Part shown: positions 35,624-43,395 of the stretch, piece by piece | Layout: each line of letters begins with the position of its first letter | Position numbering within the stretch: position 1 is the first letter of the stretch | From: Haloarcula sp. H-GB4 | GTDB lineage: Archaea > Halobacteriota > Halobacteria > Halobacteriales > Haloarculaceae | Assembly (NCBI RefSeq): GCF_030848575.1 | Contig: NZ_JAVDDX010000001.1 | Location: 930,001 to 994,000, forward strand | Reading direction: 5' to 3' | Length of the DNA: 64,000 nucleotides | Program-made: the position numbers and the translations under genes | Notes under the pieces: generated by a model | Database searches by the model: none | Told to the model about the DNA's origin: nothing | What the model saw: only the letters and a program-made list of their open reading frames with translations

Positions 35624-36994
35624 TTAGTTCCCTCCAAGCGAGCAGTTAGCCGCTGGCCCGCTATCGCACGCGTACTGTACATCCGCTGGCTCCCCAACTA
35701 GGCCGTAGTAGGTGCCATAGGATTGCTGTATCTCTGATTTTCCTCTCACAACCGGCACTTGACGCGTTGCTTGGTGATCACAGGCCCGGAGCGTCTGCGG
35801 TCCAAGACCGGCGTCGTACTCGTGTCCTTCGAGCGCCCCGATGACATCGATCGGATTGAACGTTCCCGCTCGCTCGACTGCGCTGGCGTATTGCAGCGTT
35901 TGCGTATATGCGATATGCGCTGCCCCTGCTGGGAGCGCCGATTTCGAGGACCCCGTCGAACTGCCGTACTCCTCGCGGAACGCCTCCCGGAAGGTATTAG
36001 ATAGCGGCGAGTTGATTGCCGGACTCCAAGCAACAGTTCCGATGACACCCTCGATCGCATCGCCTGCAGTCTGGGCGATATCTCTCGAAGCTAACGGAAG
36101 GACAATATTTGACTCCGGGAACTCCTCTCGGAATGCTCTGAGTGCGTTTACCGCGTCAAGACCGCCGAGTCCAAGCACGATTACGTCGAAATCGACTGAC
36201 TTGATATCCGCTGCGTACTGGGAGTAGTCGCTTGTCCCGACTTGTGCTGTCGTGTCCCAAACAGGAGCCCAGCCGATTTTCCCGAGGGCTCCGTCCATAT
36301 CATCCCGGAGCGTCCGCCCCCAGTCATTGTCCTGGAAGATCTTGACGTAATTGACATCTTCTCCGAACTCTTTACTGAGGGCCGGGGCCAGCGCCTCGGC
36401 CGCCATGCGGTTGTTGAACATCTCGCGGAAGGAGTACCGGTTGCAGTCGGCACCCGTCAGCGAGTTCGCGTTAGCCATCGTCGCCATATACACGACCTGA
36501 TTCTGCGCGGCAACCTCCTGGTTGGCCAGGCCGGAACTACTGGACGTGCCACCAGCAAGCATAATGGCATCCTCACTATCGACAAGCCGCTGTGCGTTAC
36601 TCCGGGCGGTATCCGAATTTCCACCCGTGTCTTCGACAACGAACTCGACATCCTTATTCAGAAGCCCGTCACCGTCCAAGGGCGAGTTATACTTCTCGCT
36701 TGTTACCCATCCACCACCGTTGTTGATGTGCTTGACCGCGAGTTTGAAACCGCGTAGCTCCTGCTTGCCGGCCGTTGAGTACGCCCCCGAGGAAGCGACG
36801 TTGAAGCCGAACGTCACCGAATCCCCGGATACCGGAAAGTTTCCAACTGGAGTTGAGGTCGGCGTCCCGTCCCCATCTGTCACACCCTCGCTGCCACCAC
36901 AGCCCGCAAGTCCGGCCAGTCCGGCCGCACCAATCGAACGGAGTAGGTTCCGCCTAAAGACCGACGGCCCACCTCCATCTCTCCCTGAATCCAT
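35624..36994 (-). CDS. Orphan LIV-type substrate-binding lipoprotein
   Basis: A 456-aa periplasmic binding protein type 1 with a Tat-like RRNLLRS, a lipobox at LAGC (Cys32) and a Thr/Gly linker. The fold runs VTFGFNVASSGAYSTAGKQELRGFKLA, then NNGGG, VEDTGGNSDTARSNAQRLV, all typical of the LIV/amide-binding family. No permease or ATPase gene is near it; the next gene, 2 nt on, is a membrane transducer. That matches the known haloarchaeal pairs BasB-BasT and CosB-CosT, in which a binding protein presents amino acids or compatible solutes to a receptor. The ligand is unknown. Cys residues in the last third (ACDHQ, YACDSGPAANC) suggest a disulfide. Confidence 0.88.
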   Translation of the reverse strand: MDSGRDGGGPSVFRRNLLRSIGAAGLAGLAGCGGSEGVTDGDGTPTSTPVGNFPVSGDSVTFGFNVASSGAYSTAGKQELRGFKLAVKHINNGGGWVTSEKYNSPLDGDGLLNKDVEFVVEDTGGNSDTARSNAQRLVDSEDAIMLAGGTSSSSGLANQEVAAQNQVVYMATMANANSLTGADCNRYSFREMFNNRMAAEALAPALSKEFGEDVNYVKIFQDNDWGRTLRDDMDGALGKIGWAPVWDTTAQVGTSDYSQYAADIKSVDFDVIVLGLGGLDAVNALRAFREEFPESNIVLPLASRDIAQTAGDAIEGVIGTVAWSPAINSPLSNTFREAFREEYGSSTGSSKSALPAGAAHIAYTQTLQYASAVERAGTFNPIDVIGALEGHEYDAGLGPQTLRACDHQATRQVPVVRGKSEIQQSYGTYYGLVGEPADVQYACDSGPAANCSLGGN

Positions 36995-37022
36995 ACTGGC
37001 GTGTCTAAATTACTATAGCACA

Positions 37023-37030
37023 TAAACTTT
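37023..37030 (-). promoter_or_regulatory. TATA-like box of the binding-protein/transducer operon
   Basis: On the minus strand AGTTTATG lies 29-36 nt ahead of the ATG at 36994. It is the best promoter candidate for the three-gene operon. Confidence 0.4.
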
Positions 37031-37136
37031 TGGAGAAAACTTATACTGTCCATAATCTATACGAAAAATACGATCTAACGCCCTCCGCTCTAGTAAGGTG
37101 TGATTAACAGGGCCGTTAGACGACTGGTTCTCCGGG

Positions 37137-37144
37137 ATTTATAC
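37137..37144 (+). promoter_or_regulatory. TATA box of kdgK
   Basis: ATTTATAC lies 24-31 nt before the ATG at 37168, the leaderless spacing. Confidence 0.6.
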
Positions 37145-37167
37145 CAAGCCAGTGAGCAACGTCGGAT

Positions 37168-38127
37168 ATGACGGAGTTAGTTACGTTCGGTGAGACAATG
37201 TTACGGTTATCGCCACCTGGTGACGAGCGACTGGAGACCGCAGACCAGTATACCGTCAGGGCGGCTGGCGCGGAGTCAAATGTAGCTGTCGCCGCCCAGC
37301 GGCTTGGGCTCGACGCGACGTGGACCTCAAAACTCCCGGAGTCGCCGATCGGTCGTCGAGTCACGGGTGAACTCAGGCACCACGGCGTGTCGGTCGATGT
37401 TGCCTGGGACGACTCGGACAGCGCCAGGCAGGGAACCTACTATCTGGAACAGGGCAGTCCACCACGGGGTAACGATGTTATCTACGATCGCCAAAGCGCC
37501 AGTGTCACAACTGCCACCCCGGCTGAGCTTCCCACAGAGACCATCGCAGACGCCACAGGGTTCCATACCTCGGGGATCACACCGGCGCTCTCGGAGACGC
37601 TTGAATCGACCACTGCTGACCTCCTCTCGCTCGCACAGGACGCCGGCACGACTACGAGCTTTGACCTGAACTACCGATCGAAGCTCTGGACGCCGGCGGA
37701 AGCCCGCTCAGTTCTGACTGAGCTGTTCCCGTCTGTCGACGTGCTCGTCGTTGCCGAACGCGATGCGAACGTCGTGTTAGACCGGACCGGCGACGCGGAA
37801 ACGATTGCCCGGGACCTCGCCGCCGAGTACGGGTTCGAAGCGACAGTGATCACCCGCGGCAGCGATGGGGCGCTCGCGCTTGCTGATGGGACTGTAATGG
37901 AGCAACCGACGTTTGAGTCGACCGATGCGCACCCGGTCGGGACTGGCGACTCCTTTGTCGGTGGTTTCCTCTCGCAGTACCTCTCCGGTGGCACCGTTGC
38001 AGACGGGCTCGCTTGGGGTGCTGCGACGGCTGCACTCAAACGGACGATCCCGGGCGATATTGCTGTCGTATCCCCAGACGAGATCCGTTCTATTCTTAGT
38101 GGCGACATGGAAGCGATTTCGCGGTAG
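37168..38127 (+). CDS. kdgK: 2-keto-3-deoxygluconate kinase (PfkB family)
   Basis: A 319-aa ribokinase-fold enzyme. The first segment VTFGETMLRLSPP and A-G-A-E-S-N-V-A match KDG kinases; the anion-hole and catalytic base motif is HPVGTGDSFVGGFL, followed by a Lys in ALKRTIPGD. It would phosphorylate 2-keto-3-deoxygluconate to KDPG, the semi-phosphorylative Entner-Doudoroff step used by haloarchaea. Pyruvate kinase and a ROK glucokinase follow on the same strand, supporting the assignment. Fructokinase is the alternative. Confidence 0.88.
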   Translation: MTELVTFGETMLRLSPPGDERLETADQYTVRAAGAESNVAVAAQRLGLDATWTSKLPESPIGRRVTGELRHHGVSVDVAWDDSDSARQGTYYLEQGSPPRGNDVIYDRQSASVTTATPAELPTETIADATGFHTSGITPALSETLESTTADLLSLAQDAGTTTSFDLNYRSKLWTPAEARSVLTELFPSVDVLVVAERDANVVLDRTGDAETIARDLAAEYGFEATVITRGSDGALALADGTVMEQPTFESTDAHPVGTGDSFVGGFLSQYLSGGTVADGLAWGAATAALKRTIPGDIAVVSPDEIRSILSGDMEAISR

Positions 38128-38227
38128 CTACGGCGTCCAGCAAGCTTCTTATCCCTTCGCGGGGAACGACAGAGTATGATTAACTATGAACGCTGTAAAC
38201 TGTGGCTCCCCGGAGGCCGAGGTCACA

Positions 38228-40018
38228 ATGCGTAGCGCAAAGATCGTCTGTACGCTCGGTCCTGCGTCGGACTCAGTCGACGACATCGCGTCACTTGCAA
38301 AGGCCGGTATGTCTGTTGCCAGGCTGAATGCAAGCCACGGCTCGCCGGAACACCGTCGTGAAATGATCGATCGCATCCGCAAGGTCGACGAGGCGGTCGA
38401 GGAGCCGGTCGCGGCCATGCTTGACATGCCGGGGCCGGAAGTCCGGACCGCGGAGATCGATGAACCGATTCAGCTCACGGAGGGGTCCACTATCCGGTAC
38501 GTCGTCGGTGACGATGCGACGCCGGAAGAGGTCGGGCTCTCGCAGTCGATTACAGCAGTTGAGCCGGGCGACCGGGTATTGCTTGACGACGGCCGAATCG
38601 AGACCACCGTAGAGCGCGTCGAGGACGACACAGTGTTTGCGACCGTCGAGAACGGCGGCGAGTTGTCCGCCCGCAAAGGCGTCAACGTTCCCGGCGTCGA
38701 ACTCGACCTGCCGACGATTACGGAAAACGACGAACAAGAACTCGACGTGGCCGCCGAGAAGGAGCCTGATTTCGTGGCCGCCTCGTTTGTCCGTGACGGC
38801 GAGGATATCTACGAGATCAGCCAGGCACTCGAAGAGCGCGGTGTCGACATTCCGATCATCGCCAAGATCGAACGGGCCGGAGCTGTCGAAAACCTCGATT
38901 CGATCATCGATGAGGCCTATGGTGTGATGGTCGCCCGCGGTGACCTCGGCGTGGAGTGCCCGCTAGAGGATGTCCCGATCATCCAGAAGCGCATCATCCG
39001 TCGGTGTCACGAGGCCGGCGTCCCGGTCATCACGGCGACCGAGATGCTCGATTCGATGGTCCACTCCCGGCGGCCGACCCGCGCAGAAGCCTCTGACGTA
39101 GCAAACGCAGTGCTTGACGGGACGGACGCAGTGATGCTCTCCGGCGAGACAGCGATCGGTGACCACCCGTCCCGCGTCGTCGAGACGATGGACCGGATCA
39201 TCCGCGATGTCGAGGGCAGCGAGGAGTACGCCGAGTCCCGCGAACAGCGCGTGCCAAACGCTGGTGATACCCGAACGGACGCGCTCGCGCGCTCAGGTCG
39301 GTTCCTCGCACGTGATATCGGGGCGTCGGCGATTGTCGCCGCATCCGAATCCGGGTACACCGCCCTGAAATCGGCAAAGTACCGGCCGTCGATCCCAATC
39401 GTCGCATCGACACCAAACGAGCGCGTCCGACGGAAGCTCGCGCTTTCGTGGGGCATCACGCCCGTAACGACTGAGTACACTACCGAAGGGGCCGATGCCG
39501 TCATCCAGACGGCTGTTCAGGCCGCTCTCGAAACCGAAGCCGCGGACAGCGGTGACACGGTCGTCGTCCTCTCCGGGATGATGACTGAACTGGAGGGGAT
39601 GAACACGGCGAATATGCTGAAAGTCCACGTCGCGGCCGAAACGGTCGCCAGCGGTCGGTCAATTGTCGACGGCCTGGTGACCGGCCCTGTCCATCGGCTT
39701 TCGGCGGCCCCGCCCCAGGAGTCGCCGGGCGACCTCTCGAACGTCCCCGACGGGGCGATACTGGCGGTTCCGGAAGGGTTCGACGGCGAGTTCGTGGGCG
39801 ACACCAGCCGTATCGGCGGCATCATTGACGCCCACGAGGGAGTCACGAGCTACGCTGCCATCGTTGCCCGCGAACTCTCGATTCCGATGATATCGAACGC
39901 GGACCTGCCTGATGCTGTCTCGGACGGGTCGACCGTCACACTGGATTCCGAGCGCGGTGTCGTCTACGAGGAGTCCGTCGGACGAGAGGACATCTCAGGC
40001 AGAGAGCGAGACTACTAA
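38228..40018 (+). CDS. pykA: Pyruvate kinase with C-terminal PEP-utilizer domain
   Basis: Converts phosphoenolpyruvate and ADP to pyruvate and ATP. I chose the ATG at 38228 (MRSAKIVCTLGPAS), the family start; an in-frame ATG at 38186 adds 14 residues without similarity. Seen: NASHGS, the metal and active-site segment IIAKIERAGAVENLD, MVARGDLGVE and TATEMLDSM. After the alpha/beta C-domain, the last ~90 residues add the phosphohistidine swivelling domain of PEP-utilizing enzymes, with TSYAAIVARELSIPMI. The usual Thr-Ser-His there is Thr-Ser-Tyr, so the domain is not a phosphocarrier; similar extra domains occur in Bacillus and haloarchaeal pyruvate kinases. Confidence 0.93.
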   Translation: MRSAKIVCTLGPASDSVDDIASLAKAGMSVARLNASHGSPEHRREMIDRIRKVDEAVEEPVAAMLDMPGPEVRTAEIDEPIQLTEGSTIRYVVGDDATPEEVGLSQSITAVEPGDRVLLDDGRIETTVERVEDDTVFATVENGGELSARKGVNVPGVELDLPTITENDEQELDVAAEKEPDFVAASFVRDGEDIYEISQALEERGVDIPIIAKIERAGAVENLDSIIDEAYGVMVARGDLGVECPLEDVPIIQKRIIRRCHEAGVPVITATEMLDSMVHSRRPTRAEASDVANAVLDGTDAVMLSGETAIGDHPSRVVETMDRIIRDVEGSEEYAESREQRVPNAGDTRTDALARSGRFLARDIGASAIVAASESGYTALKSAKYRPSIPIVASTPNERVRRKLALSWGITPVTTEYTTEGADAVIQTAVQAALETEAADSGDTVVVLSGMMTELEGMNTANMLKVHVAAETVASGRSIVDGLVTGPVHRLSAAPPQESPGDLSNVPDGAILAVPEGFDGEFVGDTSRIGGIIDAHEGVTSYAAIVARELSIPMISNADLPDAVSDGSTVTLDSERGVVYEESVGREDISGRERDY

Positions 40019-40070
40019 CCGCAGTAGAATCTGTGTAGTTAAGTATCGGTGGGGCAACCCTTCGACCAGC

Positions 40071-41042
40071 ATGGGCGCTTACGCAGGGGTCGACCTCGGA
40101 GCGACACATATTCGCGCTGTTATCGGTGATGAGACGGGCTCGATAGTCTCGTCACACAAAACTGAAACACCACGTGGACCGGCAGGTATTGCGGTCACGG
40201 AGGCGGTCCTCGATGCGATCCGGCAGGCCTGTGACGCCGCCGACATCGCCCCCACAGACGTGGTTGCCGCCGGTATCGGATCCTTCGGCCCGATGGATCT
40301 GGCCGAAGGCGTCGTGGAAAACCCAGCGAACCTTCCCGACACCATCGACCGGATTCCGCTGACTGGGCCGGTCGAAAATCTCATCGGCAGTGAGCGGGTG
40401 TCGCTGCACAACGACGCCAACGCCGGCGTCATCGGCGAGCGGTTCTACTCGGACCGGAGCCCCGATGACATGGTGTATCTCACTATCTCCTCCGGGGTCG
40501 GCGCTGGGGTGGCTGTCGACGGGAACATCCTCTCAGGCTGGGACGGCAACGCCGGCGAAGTCGGTCACTTGACAATTGATCCGCACGGGTTCATGACCTG
40601 TGGCTGCGGGCACGACGGCCACTGGGAAGCGTACTGCTCGGGCGAGAACATTCCGCGGTACGCCACACAGCTGCACCGGGAGGACCCCGTCGAGACAGCG
40701 CTCCCAATCGAGACTGAGGAGTTTTCCGCGGCAGATATCTTCGAATATGCTGGGGAAGACGAGTTCGCGTCTCACGTTCTTGATCAGATCTGTCACTGGA
40801 ACGCGATTGGCGTCGCGAACATCGTTCACGCGTATGCTCCCCTTGTCGTCTACGTCGGTGGGGCCGTTGCACTCAACAACCCCGAACAGGTACTCAATCC
40901 GATCCGGGAGCGGCTTGATGACATGGTGATGTCGAACATTCCGGACATCCAGTTGACGCAGTTCGGCGACGATGTCGTGGTTCGCGGCGCACTGGCATCC
41001 GCGCTGACTGGCGGCACAGGTGACCCGTCACAGCGCGTGTAA
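40071..41042 (+). CDS. ROK family glucokinase
   Basis: A 323-aa ROK kinase. The ATP-binding start GVDLGATHIRAVIGD, the catalytic region LHNDANAGVIGE and the glycine-rich SSGVGAGVAVDG are intact. The zinc motif, which in most ROK proteins is C-x-C-G-x2-G-C-x-E, reads CGCGHDGHWEAYC, with the third Cys replaced by His and an extra Cys four residues on. Glucose or another aldohexose is the likely substrate. I start at the ATG at 40071; a longer frame begins inside pyruvate kinase. It follows pyruvate kinase by 52 nt. Confidence 0.88.
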   Translation: MGAYAGVDLGATHIRAVIGDETGSIVSSHKTETPRGPAGIAVTEAVLDAIRQACDAADIAPTDVVAAGIGSFGPMDLAEGVVENPANLPDTIDRIPLTGPVENLIGSERVSLHNDANAGVIGERFYSDRSPDDMVYLTISSGVGAGVAVDGNILSGWDGNAGEVGHLTIDPHGFMTCGCGHDGHWEAYCSGENIPRYATQLHREDPVETALPIETEEFSAADIFEYAGEDEFASHVLDQICHWNAIGVANIVHAYAPLVVYVGGAVALNNPEQVLNPIRERLDDMVMSNIPDIQLTQFGDDVVVRGALASALTGGTGDPSQRV

Positions 41043-41071
41043 AAAGCGTCGACCTGACCGCGAACTGTTGG

Positions 41072-42247
41072 CTACTGTTGCAAGTCGTACAGCCGCCGGA
41101 ACGCCGTCGGGGGGAATCGCGGTTCAACACGGCTCGGCGGGCGTCCTTGACCGTTAGTGACCGTCGCTTCGACGCGGTCAACGACGCCGGATTCAGCCAT
41201 TTCGTAGAGGAACCGCTTGACGGTCCCGGCAGAGAGATCGACGGACTGTGCTGACGCAATCGCCTCTGTCGTCGCCGTCACCGAGGAGCGTTCGCTCTCC
41301 TCTAGGTCGATGAGCTCCCTGAGAACGGTCTGTCGGTTCGTCGGCAGGGAGAGAACAACACCCAACGAAACACAGGGGTTTGGAACCTCCGCGATGGCCG
41401 CGTCGACGTTGGCCTGTGTGATGCGGTCCTGACCCCGTTCTTCGGCCAGTTCTGCGGCGATGAACAAAGCGGCAAGGGCATCGTGGGCGTTGCCGTCGGC
41501 CCAGTCAGCGATATGTCTTGCCTGACCGTGATCGAGCCCCTGCTGGGCCAGCCCGTTCGAGGTTCTGGTCATCAACACGTCGACGAGCATCTGGCGCTGG
41601 TAGCGGTCAATACTAATCGACTCGGCGGTGTACCGCGTCAGTTCAGTCGTCGACGGGTCATCGCGGCCGATAGCGAGCCAGCTGACGTTGCTCGGTAAGC
41701 CGGCAAACAGGTCAACGAGTGCTGGGGCCTGAATGCTCTCCGGTTCGCTGATGTGGTCGACTGCAATGACGATGCCTGTGCGTTGTTCTCGGACCAGGTC
41801 GTGAAGCCGCGACTTGAGCGTCTCCGTCCCGATTCCGTGTTCCGGCACCGATTCGTCAACGAGTGCGTCAAGGACCGCGTGGTAGAACGCGAATTCGCTT
41901 GCGGTCTCCCGGGCGTTCACGTAGACGAACGACGGAGAGGTCGGTGGTTGCGCACGGGTCGTCGTGTGGATAATCGCCTGTTGCTCCGTCGGGAGCTGTT
42001 CTAAGTTGGCGAACAGCGCCGTGATAACCGCGGATTTCCCTGAGCCACAGGGACCATGCACGTACGCGTTCGGCGGAAGCTGCCCATCGAACACCGGGTC
42101 GAGGTGGTCGAGGAGTCGTTCGAGGACCGGACCGCGGTCGGCCGGCTCCTCTATGTGGACAACCGGTGAGATGGACTCGTAATCCTGAATGAGCCGGGGC
42201 TCACCGTTCCGGCGTTGTCGACGCTTGATTCTCGCTTCAATATCCAT
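41072..42247 (-). CDS. Degenerate Orc1/Cdc6-type AAA+ protein
   Basis: A 391-aa Orc1/Cdc6 homologue with the initiator layout: a basic N-terminus, AAA+ module (~45-290) and a winged helix (~300-390). Walker A HGPCGSGKSA is intact. Walker B reads IVIAVDHI, with His in place of the catalytic Glu, and the sensor-2 helix reads DWADGNAHDALAAL where active proteins have G-D-A-R. ATP hydrolysis is therefore doubtful. The flanking gaps are under 65 nt and hold no repeats like origin recognition boxes, so it is not at an obvious origin. It may be a regulator or a non-initiating paralogue. Confidence 0.82.
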   Translation of the reverse strand: MDIEARIKRRQRRNGEPRLIQDYESISPVVHIEEPADRGPVLERLLDHLDPVFDGQLPPNAYVHGPCGSGKSAVITALFANLEQLPTEQQAIIHTTTRAQPPTSPSFVYVNARETASEFAFYHAVLDALVDESVPEHGIGTETLKSRLHDLVREQRTGIVIAVDHISEPESIQAPALVDLFAGLPSNVSWLAIGRDDPSTTELTRYTAESISIDRYQRQMLVDVLMTRTSNGLAQQGLDHGQARHIADWADGNAHDALAALFIAAELAEERGQDRITQANVDAAIAEVPNPCVSLGVVLSLPTNRQTVLRELIDLEESERSSVTATTEAIASAQSVDLSAGTVKRFLYEMAESGVVDRVEATVTNGQGRPPSRVEPRFPPTAFRRLYDLQQ

Positions 42248-42309
42248 GCTTGGAAATTAGATCGTGTGTATATTCGATTGGACCTGTAAATAAAAAGCCG
42301 TATGAGTTC

Positions 42310-43392
42310 TTACGGCAGGGGGACAGCTGCGGATGTCGTGAACACTCCAGCCAGTGCCAGAATGCCCAGGATGAGGGTCGTCGTAATGATTGATGCGGCT
42401 GGCGGGTCAAAGTGCGTATCTGAGTGGGCGTAGAAGATGCGCTGGTAGACCTCACCAAATAGCGCACCCAGGATACCGAAGAACGCTCCTAGGCCGAGCG
42501 CGACCAGGACACTCGCACCGTCCGTCATCGCCATACTGGCGACGAACGTTGCCGGGAGCGTCATGTGGTGCGTAACCGGGAATTTCTCCACGCCGAGGTT
42601 CAGGAACAGCAGACTCGCTGCTGAGATACCGAATGGGAGGAAGAGACTCCCGGTTTTCGCGAAGATGTACGCACCAAGGATGCCGGTAATGAGTCCGAGC
42701 ATTGCGACGTGCGTCCACTTGTACTGGTGTGGGAGCCACGGCTCGACAGCCGGTCGTTCGGCGGCCATTCCACCATCCGTTGCGACTTCCTCACCCGACC
42801 GCATCTTGCCGCTCTCGAATGGCGACATATCCAGCAGGCTGCTGCCGCGGACACGTCCGATAACCGGGTAGCCAAAGACTAAGCGGGCGATAACAGCCGT
42901 CAGGATGACACCTGCTGCAGGCGGGTCAATCGGAACCCCGAGTCCACCGGACGTCTGTCTGATTGCCATCCCCAGGATACCGAAGACCCCACCGACAGCG
43001 AGGACATCTGGTCGGGTACCGAGGGCATAGGCGATGTCCTTCGCCGGGTGGTAGTCACCGTCGTCCGGCTCGTACATGCCGTCATACTTCGCGGCGTACG
43101 CTGCTGCTGCCACACCACCGGCGAAGGCAACGTGCGGCCCGAACACAGGGCCGAACGCCAGTGGGCCGACGATACCGGCTCCATACCCACCGGCGGCGCC
43201 CGAAATGACATCAGGAGAACCGCCGACGAACGACTCGGAAACGACGTTGCCGGCTTCACCGATAAGGACCATGAAGCCGGTGAAACAGAATGCCGGGAGT
43301 GCACCGATGGAGGCCCCGAACGCGCCGCCCGCAAACGCCGCGATGGCGAGGACGAGCATATCAACTGCCGTGAGTCCGAATGCGATCGCCAT
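42310..43392 (-). CDS. Internally duplicated membrane protein linked to glpK
   Basis: A 360-aa protein with about ten hydrophobic segments and a hydrophilic middle (~180-225). The two halves are related: residues 135-178 (GVFGILG ... IDPPAAGVILTAVI) and 302-350 (AFFGILG ... FDPPAASIITTTLI) share the F-G-I-L-G and D-P-P-A-A motifs at similar spacing. This duplication is usual in channels and secondary transporters. It starts 3 nt after glpK on the same strand, so a glycerol uptake role is the best guess, but it is not of the aquaporin family (no NPA boxes). A similar gene next to glpK is known in Haloferax. Confidence 0.78.
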   Translation of the reverse strand: MAIAFGLTAVDMLVLAIAAFAGGAFGASIGALPAFCFTGFMVLIGEAGNVVSESFVGGSPDVISGAAGGYGAGIVGPLAFGPVFGPHVAFAGGVAAAAYAAKYDGMYEPDDGDYHPAKDIAYALGTRPDVLAVGGVFGILGMAIRQTSGGLGVPIDPPAAGVILTAVIARLVFGYPVIGRVRGSSLLDMSPFESGKMRSGEEVATDGGMAAERPAVEPWLPHQYKWTHVAMLGLITGILGAYIFAKTGSLFLPFGISAASLLFLNLGVEKFPVTHHMTLPATFVASMAMTDGASVLVALGLGAFFGILGALFGEVYQRIFYAHSDTHFDPPAASIITTTLILGILALAGVFTTSAAVPLP

Positions 43393-43395
43393 CTA

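Noticed and set aside
42248-42309. Possible replication origin beside the Orc1/Cdc6 gene
   Set aside because: The gap is 62 nt and has no repeated origin-box-like sequence, and the other flank is also very short.
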